This document shows, piece after piece, positions 8,388-17,179 of a stretch of 64,000 nucleotides of DNA. The DNA is taken from contig NZ_RJWA01000002.1 of NCBI RefSeq assembly GCF_003762835.1, positions 496,001-560,000 on the forward strand, written 5' to 3'. A program made the position numbers and the translations under genes. The number at the start of each line of letters is the position of its first letter. Positions within the stretch are counted from its first letter, which is position 1. Source of the DNA: Micromonospora sp. HM5-17 (lineage in GTDB: Bacteria > Actinomycetota > Actinomycetes > Mycobacteriales > Micromonosporaceae). The notes beneath the pieces are model-generated. The model was not told where the DNA came from. It made no database searches and worked only from the letters and a program-made list of their open reading frames with translations.

Positions 8388-9616
8388 TGAGCACCGTCAA
8401 GCTGACCCGGGCCCACCCGGGCACGTCCGTCGTCGACCGGCGGGCGCTCACCGGCGGTTTCGCCTTCACCGCCTACTCCAACACGCTCCTGCAGCTGGTG
8501 CTGACCATGGTGCCGGTGGCGGTGCTGCACGGTGACCGCGTCCAGCCGGCCGTCTTCTCCTACCTGCTCTCACTGCACGTCGCGGCGGGCCTCCTCGCCT
8601 CCATGGCCGCGCCGCTGCTGCTGGCCCGGGCCCGGCCGGGGCAGGTACTGGTGCTCTCCTCGCTGCTGCGCGCCGCCGGCTACGGGACGCTGATCCTCAG
8701 CGCCGCCACGCCCGCACTGTACGCCTTCGCCCTGCTCACCGGCGTTGGCCTGGGCGTCTCCCGGCCGGCGATCCGGCTGCTGCTCAACCACGCCGCCGGG
8801 GACGGGGGTCGGGCCCGGGTCTTCCAGATCTTCTTTCTGATCCTCAACGGCGCGTTCGTGCTGGCCCCGATCCTGGCCGAGGCCGGGCGGGGCCACGCGC
8901 TGGCCACGTTGGCCGTGGTGACGGTGGTGGAGATCGCCGGAAGCGGCCTGGTCTACACCACCACCGCTCGTGCCGTGGCGACGGACGCGTCCGTACCCGC
9001 CGGGCTGACCTGGCGGGCCCGCTGGGGCCTGCTGCTGCGCCCCCACGTGCTGGTCACCATCGCCTACACGCTCATCTGCTACTTCTCCATGGGCTTCGTG
9101 GTGACGATGTTCCTGCTCTACGACAGCGTGACCCCGGAACTGGCGGAGTACCGGGCGCTCTTCCTGAGCTTCGAGCCACTGGCCCTGGTCGGCATCCAGC
9201 TCGCGCTGGTGCCGCTGTTCAGCCGGTTCGGCCGGCGTGCGCTCTACCTGCTCGCCGGGCTCACCCTGGGGCCGGGCATGGCGCTGGCCTTCGGCACCTC
9301 GCTCTGGCTGGTCTTCACCGGGCTGGTGCTGTTCGCCTTCGCCGAGTCGCTGGCCATGCCAAAGATCCAGGTCGAGGCCGGCGAGGCGGCCCCGCCCGGA
9401 CAGCAGGCGGCCGTCTTCACCCTGGTCGCCGTCGCCACGGCGGTGGGCGAGATCCTCGGCAACCTGGCCGCCGGCCTGACCGTGCAGCAACCCGCCGACC
9501 GGGCCCTGGACCCCGGTACGGCCGGGATGGCCACCGGCGCCCTCATGACGGTCCTGCTGCTGGCCGCCGGGGTGGCCCTGATCCGCCTGGGAACGAACCG
9601 CCCGAGGGAGGCATGA
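8387..9616 (+). CDS. MFS transporter, probable product exporter
   Basis: A 409-residue membrane protein with about 12 hydrophobic segments, for example SNTLLQLVLTMVPVAVL, LLASMAAPLLLARARP and ALYLLAGLTLGPGMALAF. It lacks any enzymatic domain and has the size of a 12-TM major facilitator. The start ATG shares one base with the methyltransferase stop, and the next gene begins 3 bp after its stop. In this setting it most likely exports the cluster product and may give self-protection. The substrate is inferred from context only. Confidence 0.85.
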   Translation: MSTVKLTRAHPGTSVVDRRALTGGFAFTAYSNTLLQLVLTMVPVAVLHGDRVQPAVFSYLLSLHVAAGLLASMAAPLLLARARPGQVLVLSSLLRAAGYGTLILSAATPALYAFALLTGVGLGVSRPAIRLLLNHAAGDGGRARVFQIFFLILNGAFVLAPILAEAGRGHALATLAVVTVVEIAGSGLVYTTTARAVATDASVPAGLTWRARWGLLLRPHVLVTIAYTLICYFSMGFVVTMFLLYDSVTPELAEYRALFLSFEPLALVGIQLALVPLFSRFGRRALYLLAGLTLGPGMALAFGTSLWLVFTGLVLFAFAESLAMPKIQVEAGEAAPPGQQAAVFTLVAVATAVGEILGNLAAGLTVQQPADRALDPGTAGMATGALMTVLLLAAGVALIRLGTNRPREA

Positions 9617-9619
9617 ACG

Positions 9620-10702
9620 GTGTCGGTACCCCCTGAGGCCCCGTACCTGGTGTCCGTGGGCACCGCGGTCTCGCCGGACTCCTACACCCAGGAGGAGGTG
9701 CTCGACCTCTACGGCATCAGCGACCCGCGGGTCCGATCGGTCTTCGCCAACAGCGGCATCGACCGGCGTCACCTGGCCGTGGTCCGCGATCCGGTCACGG
9801 GCCGGCCGAGGCCGGAGTCACAGGGCGACCTGCTGACCAAGCACCGCACGGTCGGGCTGGAGATGGCCGAGCAGGCGATCACCATCGCCCTCAAGCGGGC
9901 CGGGGTGGCACCGGCCGACGTGGCACACCTGTGCTGCGTGACCTCCACCGGCTTCCTCACCCCCGGCTTCAGCGCTCTGCTGATCAAGCAGATGGGATTC
10001 GCGCACGCGACCAGCCGACTGGACGTCGTCGGCATGGGCTGCAACGCCGGGGCGAACGCGCTGCAGAGCACGGCGGCGTGGGCGGCCGCGCACCCGGGGC
10101 GGGTGGCGCTCCTGGTCTGTATCGAGGTCTGCTCCGCCGCGTACGTCATCGACGACACCATGCGTACCGCGGTGGTCAACAGCCTCTTCGGCGACGGCAG
10201 CGCGGCGCTGGTGGTCCGGACCCCCGATCCCGGGGAGTCACCCGCGCCCGCCTCCGCGCCGCTGCCGCGGGTCATCGGTGCGGCCAGCACGATCATCCCG
10301 GAGGCGATCGGGGCGATGCGCTTCGACTGGGACGAGACACAGGGCCGGTTCAGCTTCTTCCTGGACCGGGACGTGCCCTACGTCGTCGGCGCCCACGTGG
10401 AGGAGACCGTCGACCGACTGCTGGCCCCGGCCGGGCTGCGTCGCGGCGACGTCGCGCACTGGATCGTCCACTCCGGCGGTCGCAAGGTCATCGACGCGGT
10501 GCAGGTCAACCTGGGCCTGACCCGGCACGACCTGCGGCACACCCTCGGCGTCCTGCGCGACCTGGGCAACCTCTCCAGCGGCTCGTTCCTGTTCTCCTAC
10601 GAACGCCTGCTGGCCGAGGAGATCGCGGTGCCGGGGGACTACGGCGTGCTGATGGCGATGGGACCCGGCTCGAGCATCGAGGCGCTGCTGACCCGTTGGT
10701 AA
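9620..10702 (+). CDS. dpgA: Type III polyketide synthase, 3,5-dihydroxyphenylacetyl-CoA synthase
   Basis: A 360-residue chalcone-synthase-fold enzyme, strongly DpgA-like from end to end as judged from memory of the glycopeptide-antibiotic enzyme. Distinctive matches are HLCCVTSTGFLTPG, the nucleophile motif VGMGCNAGANAL (Cys141), TMRTAVVNSLFGDGSAAL, FSFFLDRDVPYVVGAH and HWIVHSGGRKVID with the active-site His. DpgA condenses four malonyl-CoA to the 3,5-dihydroxyphenylacetyl skeleton, helped by DpgB and DpgD. The start is GTG 9620, with GAGGGAGG eight bases upstream, and only 3 bp separate it from the MFS stop. A 54-bp gap precedes dpgB. Confidence 0.95.
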   Translation: MSVPPEAPYLVSVGTAVSPDSYTQEEVLDLYGISDPRVRSVFANSGIDRRHLAVVRDPVTGRPRPESQGDLLTKHRTVGLEMAEQAITIALKRAGVAPADVAHLCCVTSTGFLTPGFSALLIKQMGFAHATSRLDVVGMGCNAGANALQSTAAWAAAHPGRVALLVCIEVCSAAYVIDDTMRTAVVNSLFGDGSAALVVRTPDPGESPAPASAPLPRVIGAASTIIPEAIGAMRFDWDETQGRFSFFLDRDVPYVVGAHVEETVDRLLAPAGLRRGDVAHWIVHSGGRKVIDAVQVNLGLTRHDLRHTLGVLRDLGNLSSGSFLFSYERLLAEEIAVPGDYGVLMAMGPGSSIEALLTRW

Positions 10703-10756
10703 CGGTCGCCCGACCGGCGCCCCGAGTGGACACCCGAACGGAAAGGAAGCATCACG

Positions 10757-11425
10757 GTGACGGACGTACCGCGCGACGAGGTCCTGGACGCGTCGGTCGA
10801 CACCGCGGCCGGACTGGCCGCGCTGACCGCCGAGCTGCAGCCGCTCTGCCGGCGGGTCGAGGAGGAGCGGCCGGCGCTCCTGGTGCTGCGGCTGACCGGC
10901 GACGGCGAGTGGCCCGGCCCGGTCGGGGTACACGACGTGAACAGGTGGGAGCGGGCGGTCCGCCGGCTGGAGCGTCTCGACGTGCTCACCGTCGCGGTCG
11001 CGGCCGGCGCGTGCGGGCCCGCGGCGGTGGAGATCCTGCTGGCCGCGGACGTACGGGTCGGTCTGACCGACGCCACCCTCCGCCTCGACACCGGGGCGGC
11101 GGGTGCCTGGCCCGGCATGGGCATGTACCGGCTCGCCCAGCGGCTCGGTTCGTCGGCCGCCCGGCGGCTGCTGCTGGCCACCGCACCCGCCACCTTCACG
11201 GCCACCGACGCCCGGGACCACGGGCTGCTGGACGAGATCACCGACGGGCTCGACGCGCGCGTGGCCGAGCTGCTGCGTACCGGCGGGCGCAGGGACGTGT
11301 CGATGCGCCGATCGCTGTTGCTCAGCGCGGGGCAGACGTCGTACGAGGTGGCGATCGGGACCCACCTCGCCGCCTGCGACCGGACGCTGCGCGCCGGCCG
11401 CGCCGCCACCCGGGACGCCGCGTGA
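10757..11425 (+). CDS. dpgB: DpgB-like crotonase, partner of the type III PKS
   Basis: A 222-residue crotonase-fold protein, shorter than typical enoyl-CoA hydratases, as is usual for DpgB. The fold shows in LDVLTVAVAAGACGPAAVEILLAADVRVGL and in the second oxyanion-hole stretch GAAGAWPGMGMYRLAQRLG. DpgB raises turnover of DpgA and helps dehydrate or aromatise the polyketide intermediate. The start is GTG 10757, with an AAAGGAAG ribosome site upstream. The stop and the dpgC start share GTGA (11422-11425), so the two are coupled. Identity rests on family features plus position between dpgA and dpgC. Confidence 0.9.
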   Translation: MTDVPRDEVLDASVDTAAGLAALTAELQPLCRRVEEERPALLVLRLTGDGEWPGPVGVHDVNRWERAVRRLERLDVLTVAVAAGACGPAAVEILLAADVRVGLTDATLRLDTGAAGAWPGMGMYRLAQRLGSSAARRLLLATAPATFTATDARDHGLLDEITDGLDARVAELLRTGGRRDVSMRRSLLLSAGQTSYEVAIGTHLAACDRTLRAGRAATRDAA

Positions 11426-12732
11426 ACGCCCCGACCCTGACCGCCCGCGACGCGGACCTCGACGCCGCCCGGCGGGCGGTCACGGCCGCCGCCGAGGAGG
11501 CCGACCGGGCCCTGGACGCCGCGCCCGCCCGCCGCGAGCGCGGCCCGGAGCGGCAGCGGGCGCTCGACGAACTCGTCCGCGCCGCCCGGCGTGCCCGCGC
11601 GGCCCTGATGGCCCGCCACGGCCAGCGCGTCTACGACGAACTCACCGACGGGGGTACGGCCCGACCGACGCTGGCCGAGCTGGTGTTCGCCGCCGCCGAG
11701 CGCTTCCCCGGGCTGGTGCCCACCCGCGAGCGGCTTGCCGCCGAGGCCGGCCTGACGCAGGCCGAGAAGGACGGCCACGAGATCGACCAGGCGATCTTCC
11801 TGGCCGGGGTGCTGCGCGCGGAGCGGGCCGGCGCCCACCTGCTCGAGAGCATGCTCCAGCCGACCCCCGAGGCGCTCGCGCTGCTGCCGCACTACCGGGA
11901 GACCGGCCACGTCGACCTCGGCCGGATCGACCTGCGTCGCCGCGACGGCGTCGCCGAGCTGACCATCACCCGACCGGAGCGGCTCAACGCCGAGGACAAC
12001 GCCCTGGTCGCGGCCCTGGACACCGCTGTCGACCTGGTGCTGGCCGACGACCTGAGCGTGGTCGGGGTGCTGCGCGGCGGGGTGATGACCCATCCGCGGT
12101 ACGTCGGGCGCCGCGTCTTCTGCGCGGGGATCGACCTGGTCGACCTGCACCACGGTCGGATCTCCTTCGTCGACTTCCTGGTGCGCCGCGAGCTCGCCCC
12201 GATCGCGAAGATCTGGCGCGGGCTGCGGATCGGCGACGACGACCTGCTGGAACCGCCGCGCGCCAAGCCGTGGATCGCGGCGGTGGACACGTTCGCGATC
12301 GGCGGCGGCATGCAGCTGCTCTTCGTCTTCGACCGGGTGCTGGCCGCCCGGGACGCCTACTTCTCGCTCCCCGCCGCCGCGGAGGGCATCGTGCCGGGCG
12401 CCGGCAACCTGCGGCTGCCCCGGCTGGCCGGCAACCGTGCCGCCCGCCAGGTCATCCTCTCCGGCCGACGGATTCGCGCCGACGAACCCCTGGCCGCGTG
12501 GATCTGTGACGAGGTCGTCGAGCCCGACCGGCTCGGTGAGGAGATCGGGCGGCACGCCGCCGGACTGACCCTGCCCGCCGTACGCGCCAACCGGGAGCTC
12601 CTCAACCTCGCCGAGGAGCCGCCCTGGGCCACCCAGCAGTACTTCGCCGAGTTCGCCGTCCGGCAGGCCCAGCGGATGTACGCCCCGGACGTGTTGGCCA
12701 AGGTCTCCCGATTCGCCGCGAAGGGGGCCTAG
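11422..12732 (+). CDS. dpgC: 3,5-dihydroxyphenylacetyl-CoA 1,2-dioxygenase
   Basis: A 436-residue crotonase-fold oxygenase of DpgC length. An N-terminal helical region (residues about 1-170) precedes a crotonase core with ITRPERLNAEDNALVAALD, FCAGIDLVDLHHG, TFAIGGGMQLLFVFDRVLAA and AAEGIVPGAGNLRLPRL. DpgC oxidises 3,5-dihydroxyphenylacetyl-CoA to 3,5-dihydroxyphenylglyoxylate with O2 and no metal or organic cofactor. The GTG 11422 start overlaps the dpgB stop, and the stop shares one base with the aminotransferase start. A much longer upstream extension of the same frame is not coding, because it runs across dpgA and dpgB. Confidence 0.93.
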   Translation: MNAPTLTARDADLDAARRAVTAAAEEADRALDAAPARRERGPERQRALDELVRAARRARAALMARHGQRVYDELTDGGTARPTLAELVFAAAERFPGLVPTRERLAAEAGLTQAEKDGHEIDQAIFLAGVLRAERAGAHLLESMLQPTPEALALLPHYRETGHVDLGRIDLRRRDGVAELTITRPERLNAEDNALVAALDTAVDLVLADDLSVVGVLRGGVMTHPRYVGRRVFCAGIDLVDLHHGRISFVDFLVRRELAPIAKIWRGLRIGDDDLLEPPRAKPWIAAVDTFAIGGGMQLLFVFDRVLAARDAYFSLPAAAEGIVPGAGNLRLPRLAGNRAARQVILSGRRIRADEPLAAWICDEVVEPDRLGEEIGRHAAGLTLPAVRANRELLNLAEEPPWATQQYFAEFAVRQAQRMYAPDVLAKVSRFAAKGA

Positions 12733-14009
12733 TGCGACTCGACACCCTGCACCCCAGCCTGACCGATCCGACGCTGGCCGCCCTCGGCTTCCTCAACGAG
12801 GTGATGGGCCGCTTCCCGGACGCGATCTCGTTTGCGCCCGGCGCGCCGCACGTGTCCTTCGTCGACGACGTCGACATCGCCGCCCACCTGGAGCTCTTCA
12901 CCGCCTATCTGGTGCGGGAGCGTGGCCTGCGCCCGGAGCAGGCCGGGCGGCTGCTGCGCGAGTACGGGCCCAGCCGCGGCATCATCAACGACCTGGTCGC
13001 CGCCGCCCTGCACACCGACTACGGCCTGCGCGTCGCACCCGACGACCTCGTCATCACGGCTGGCTGTCAGGAGGCGATGCTGCTGGCCGCCCGGGCGCTG
13101 TGCGCGGGGCCGGAGGATGTGCTCGGGCTCGTCACCCCTGCCTTCGTCGGCATGCTCGGCGCGGCCCGGGTACTCGACGTCCCGACCGTCGGCATCGGCG
13201 ACGGCGGCACCGGCGCCGACCTGGCCGCGCTGCGCCGGGAGTGTGCGCGGCTGCGTGCGGAGGGCCGCCGGCTGCGGGCGCTCTACGTGGCGCCCGACTT
13301 CGCCAACCCGTCCGGCACCCTGATGAGCCTCGCCACCCGGCACGAGCTGCTGGCCCTGGCCCGGCAGGAGGACATCGTGCTGCTGGAGGACATCGCCTAC
13401 GGCTTCACCGCGAGTGACGAGGGGATGCTGCCCCCGCTGAAGCGGCTTGACGGCGACAGCGGCCAGGTGATCATGCTCGGAACGTTCGCCAAGCTCTGCC
13501 TGCCCGGCGCCCGGGTCGGGTTCGTCGTCGCCGACCAGCCGGTCACCGGCCCGGAGGGCACGAGCGAGCCGCTGGCCCGGCACCTGGCGGCGCTGAAGAC
13601 CATGGTTACCGTCAACACGTCCCCGCTCGGGCAGGCACTCGTGGGCGGCATGCTGCTCGCCCACGGCGGCTCCCTCACCGGCCTCGGGCGCGAGCGCGCC
13701 CGGCTCTACCGGCGGAACCTCCACCTGCTCCTCGACGAGCTGGACCAGCAGGTCGCGGGCCTGGCGGGGGTGTCCTACAACCGGCCCGGCGGCGGCTTCT
13801 TCGTACGGCTGCGGCTGCCGGTACGGGCCGACGACGCGTTGCTGGAGCTGTCGGCGACGAAGTACGGCGTGCTGTGGACACCGATGGCGAGCTTCCACCT
13901 GGACGATTCCGGCGACCACGAGATCCGCCTCTCCTGCAGCTACCTGGAGCCCGCCGAGATCGTCGAGGGCGTCCGGCGGCTGGCCGCCCTCCTGTCCGCC
14001 GTCGTCTGA
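12732..14009 (+). CDS. hpgT: HpgT-like aminotransferase (arylglyoxylate to arylglycine)
   Basis: A 425-residue class I/II PLP aminotransferase resembling HpgT of glycopeptide and Dpg clusters. Seen are LREYGPSRGIINDLVAA, DDLVITAGCQEAM, APDFANPSGTLMS (cofactor Asn/Asp region), the PLP lysine in MLGTFAKLCLPGARVGF (about K254) and RLSCSYLEP with the substrate-carboxylate Arg. HpgT turns 3,5-dihydroxyphenylglyoxylate into (S)-3,5-dihydroxyphenylglycine. The GTG start overlaps the dpgC stop by one base. It completes DpgA-B-C-HpgT, so free Dpg or a close relative is the expected intermediate. Confidence 0.9.
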   Translation: MRLDTLHPSLTDPTLAALGFLNEVMGRFPDAISFAPGAPHVSFVDDVDIAAHLELFTAYLVRERGLRPEQAGRLLREYGPSRGIINDLVAAALHTDYGLRVAPDDLVITAGCQEAMLLAARALCAGPEDVLGLVTPAFVGMLGAARVLDVPTVGIGDGGTGADLAALRRECARLRAEGRRLRALYVAPDFANPSGTLMSLATRHELLALARQEDIVLLEDIAYGFTASDEGMLPPLKRLDGDSGQVIMLGTFAKLCLPGARVGFVVADQPVTGPEGTSEPLARHLAALKTMVTVNTSPLGQALVGGMLLAHGGSLTGLGRERARLYRRNLHLLLDELDQQVAGLAGVSYNRPGGGFFVRLRLPVRADDALLELSATKYGVLWTPMASFHLDDSGDHEIRLSCSYLEPAEIVEGVRRLAALLSAVV

Positions 14010-14061
14010 CCACCGGCCACGCCCAGCCCCTACCCCTACCCGGAACCTTGTGAGGAGCCAC

Positions 14062-17000
14062 GTGACTGAGACAACCGACGGGGGTGGCCGGGGCCTCACC
14101 CGGCGCACCGTCCTGCGCCAGGCCATGGCCGTCCCGGCCGCCGGCCTGGCCCCGCTGACCTGGTCCGACGCTGCCGTCGCCGCACCGGCCGAGGCCCGGG
14201 GCTCGACGGCGGTCGACGGTACGGTCGTGGTCGACCAGGGCACCAACATCAGTGTCAGTCTCTCGGCCGACCGTACGACCCTCGCCATCGACCTCGGCAC
14301 GGTGCTGTGGCTGCTGCCCGCCGGTGGCGGTACGGCGACGCCGATCACCTCGACCGTGCAGGACGCCACCCGCCCCGACTTCGGGCCGTACCGCGACCGG
14401 CTGGTCTTCCAGTCCTTTCGGACCGGCACCTACGGCATCTGGACCATGCGCACGGACGGCAGTGAGCTGCGGCAGTGGACCGCCGGCCCGGACGACGACC
14501 AGGAGCCGCGGCTCTCCCCGGACGGCCGTACGGTCGTCTTCGCCTCCGACCGGGCCGGCGCAAACAACCTGTGGCTGCTCTCCCTCGACGACGGCAGCGT
14601 TCGCCGGCTCACCACCTCCACCAGCCTGGAGGCGATGCCGACCTGGTCGCCGGATGGTCGCCGGATCGCCACGGTCGTCGACAACACCGCGATCGACATC
14701 ATCGACGTCGCCACCGGCGCCCGTACCCGTGCCGTCACCGCGCCGGCCGGCGCCACCCTGCAGGGACCGTCGTTCTCTCCCGACGGCACCCGACTGGCGT
14801 ACGTGCGCACCACCGGTACCGACGCCGCGCTGCTGGTCGACGACACCGTGATCAGCGACACCGAGGACGTCTTCGGCTTCGCACCGGTCTGGTGGAGCGA
14901 CGACGAACTGCTCTACACCGCGGACGGGCGGATCCGGCGCCGGAGGATCTCCGACGGCACGGTGACCACGATCCCGTTCACCGCCGCGCTCACCGTGGCC
15001 CGTCCCGCCTACCGGCGTACGCCGCGCGACCTCGACCCCACCGTCGCCCGGCCCGTACGTGGCCTGGCGAGCCCGGTCCTCTCCCGCGACGGCCGCGCCG
15101 TGGCCTTCCAGGCGCTGAACGCGATCTGGGTCCTGCCGATCGGCGGCACGCCCCGGCGGGTGGTCGGCGACGGCTACTTCGCCGCCGACCCGGACTTCTA
15201 TCCGGACGGCCGCGCACTGATCTACTCCAGCGACCGCACCGGCAGCACCCAGCTGTGGCGCACCACGCTCGCCGACGGTACGTCCACACAGCTCACCGAC
15301 GGCGAGGGCGGCTACCTGCGGCCCCGGCTCTCCCCGGACGGCACCCGGGTCGCGTACCAGGACGCCGCCGGCGCCACCTGGGTCATGGACCTCGCCGCCC
15401 GCACCACCCGCCAGGTCACCCCGGCACTGTTCGGGCCCGGCCGGGCGACCTGGTCGCCCGACGGCTCGATGCTGGCCCTGGCGGCGGTCCGGCCGTACGG
15501 CCGGCGAAACCTGGCCGGCTACAACCAGATCCTCACCGTCACCCTGGCCACCGGCGAACTGCGCTACACCGAGGTGATGCCGCACCGGTCGATCAGCAAC
15601 CGTGGCAACGACGGTCCGGTGTGGACGCCCGACGGCAGCGCGCTGCTGGCCGTCGTCGACGGTGTGCCCTGGTCGATCCCGGTCGACGGCGCCGGCGAGC
15701 CACGCAGGCTCACGGACGAGAGCGCCGACGAACTGTCGGTCGCGGACGACGGCAGCGTGCTCTACCTCTCCGAGGGCCGCCTGCGCCTGCTGCGGCCGGG
15801 TGCGGCCAGACCGACCACCGTGGCGTGCCCGCTGACCTTCCGGGTCGCCGTCAGCGAGCCGCTGATCATCCGGGCCGGCGCGGTCTGGGACGGCTCCGCC
15901 CGGAGCCTGCGGTCCCGCACCGACATCGTCGTCCGGGACGGCCGGATCGCCCGGATGGTGTCCCCGACCACCGAGACCGGCGTCCGGATCGTCGACGCGT
16001 CCACGCTGACCGCGATCCCCGGCCTGATCGACATGCACGTGCACTGGCACAACCGGGGCCGGCAGTGGGGCGACCGGCAGGGTCGGCTCCTGCTCTCCTA
16101 CGGTGTGACCTCGGTACGCGGGGTCGCCGACCCGGCGTACGACATGCTGGAGACCCGCGAATCCCAGGAGGCCGGCACCCGCGCCGCACCCCGGTTCTTC
16201 GGCACCGGCGAGGCACTCGACGGCGGCCGGGTGTACTACGCCGCGATGCGGCCCATCACCGCCCCCGCGCAGATCGCCCGCGAACTGCGCCGAGCCCGGG
16301 CCCTCGGCTACGACCTGGTCAAGACCTACATCCGGCTGCCGTCGGAGTTCGAGGCGCTGGCGGTTGAGGCGTCGCACCGGGCCGGGATACCGGCCACCTC
16401 GCACTACGCGTACCCGTCGCCGAGCTACGGCCTCGACGGTCTGGAACACGTCGGTGGGGGCAACCGGCTCGGGTACACCCAGATCGCGAGCCGGATCGGG
16501 CGGGTGTACGACGACACCGTGGCGCTCCTGGCGGCCAGCGGCGGCTGGATCACCTCGACACTGCTGTTCGCCGCCGTCCGCTACGCGCACGACACCGCGC
16601 TGCTGACCGACGAGCGCACCCGCGTGCTGATGCCCGCCTCGGAGTACCACATCCTGCAGGAGCTGATCGCCACCTCCACCGCGGAGCCACGGGCGACGAT
16701 GCTGCGGTCGTTCCTGGCCGGTGCGGTCGACGCGCTGCTGCGGATCCAGCGGCGCGGAGGGCTCGTGGTGGTGGGGACGGACTCGCCGATCGACACGGTC
16801 GCCCTGGGCATGCACCAGAACCTGCGGGCGATGGTGGAGCACGGCTTCACGCCGTACGAGGCACTGCGCGCCGCCACCGCCAACGCCGCCACCGCCCTGG
16901 GTCGCGGCGCCGAGCTCGGCACCCTGCGGCCTGGCCGCCGCGCCGACCTGGCCCTGGTCGAGGGCGACCCGTTGACCGACATCACCGCCGCCGCCGCGGT

Positions 17001-17172
17001 CCGTCAGGTGATGGTGGCCGGCCGGCTGTACACCCGGGAGGAGCTGCTCCGGCCCTTCCTGACGGCCACCCCGTCGGCGGTCTCCGTGACGACGCTGCCC
17101 GCGCTGACGGCGCCCGGCGACGACGAGCACTGGTGGCACGCGCACGGCGTCGCCGACCCGTGCGGCTGCTGA
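14062..17172 (+). CDS. Tat-exported beta-propeller + amidohydrolase protein
   Basis: A protein of about 1036 residues. It begins with a twin-arginine signal (LTRRTVLRQAMAVPAAGLAPL, then an Ala-rich stretch). Residues about 60-600 hold TolB/PD40-like propeller repeats such as LSPDGRTVVFASDRAG and WSPDGSMLALAAV. Residues about 610-1010 are an amidohydrolase with metal motif PGLIDMHVHWHN, later TSHYAYPSP and VVVGTDSPIDT. The start is taken as GTG 14062 behind TGAGGAG; an upstream in-frame GTG at 14050 has no better site. It follows hpgT by 52 bp and is probably in the operon. Outside the cell it may hydrolyse an amide of the product, or salvage nutrients. The function is inferred. Confidence 0.85.
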   Translation: MTETTDGGGRGLTRRTVLRQAMAVPAAGLAPLTWSDAAVAAPAEARGSTAVDGTVVVDQGTNISVSLSADRTTLAIDLGTVLWLLPAGGGTATPITSTVQDATRPDFGPYRDRLVFQSFRTGTYGIWTMRTDGSELRQWTAGPDDDQEPRLSPDGRTVVFASDRAGANNLWLLSLDDGSVRRLTTSTSLEAMPTWSPDGRRIATVVDNTAIDIIDVATGARTRAVTAPAGATLQGPSFSPDGTRLAYVRTTGTDAALLVDDTVISDTEDVFGFAPVWWSDDELLYTADGRIRRRRISDGTVTTIPFTAALTVARPAYRRTPRDLDPTVARPVRGLASPVLSRDGRAVAFQALNAIWVLPIGGTPRRVVGDGYFAADPDFYPDGRALIYSSDRTGSTQLWRTTLADGTSTQLTDGEGGYLRPRLSPDGTRVAYQDAAGATWVMDLAARTTRQVTPALFGPGRATWSPDGSMLALAAVRPYGRRNLAGYNQILTVTLATGELRYTEVMPHRSISNRGNDGPVWTPDGSALLAVVDGVPWSIPVDGAGEPRRLTDESADELSVADDGSVLYLSEGRLRLLRPGAARPTTVACPLTFRVAVSEPLIIRAGAVWDGSARSLRSRTDIVVRDGRIARMVSPTTETGVRIVDASTLTAIPGLIDMHVHWHNRGRQWGDRQGRLLLSYGVTSVRGVADPAYDMLETRESQEAGTRAAPRFFGTGEALDGGRVYYAAMRPITAPAQIARELRRARALGYDLVKTYIRLPSEFEALAVEASHRAGIPATSHYAYPSPSYGLDGLEHVGGGNRLGYTQIASRIGRVYDDTVALLAASGGWITSTLLFAAVRYAHDTALLTDERTRVLMPASEYHILQELIATSTAEPRATMLRSFLAGAVDALLRIQRRGGLVVVGTDSPIDTVALGMHQNLRAMVEHGFTPYEALRAATANAATALGRGAELGTLRPGRRADLALVEGDPLTDITAAAAVRQVMVAGRLYTREELLRPFLTATPSAVSVTTLPALTAPGDDEHWWHAHGVADPCGC

Positions 17173-17179
17173 CCGACCG

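Noticed and set aside
9931-11421. Upstream extension of the dpgC frame
   Set aside because: It crosses dpgA and dpgB in a different frame with Arg/Gly-rich nonsense. DpgC homology and a coupled GTG start begin at 11422.
13675-17145. Minus-strand open frame of about 1150 codons opposite the aminotransferase and amidohydrolase genes
   Set aside because: It is an antisense shadow of a real high-GC gene. The translation is Gly/Arg/Asp/Val-rich low complexity without any domain, while the plus strand has clear motifs.
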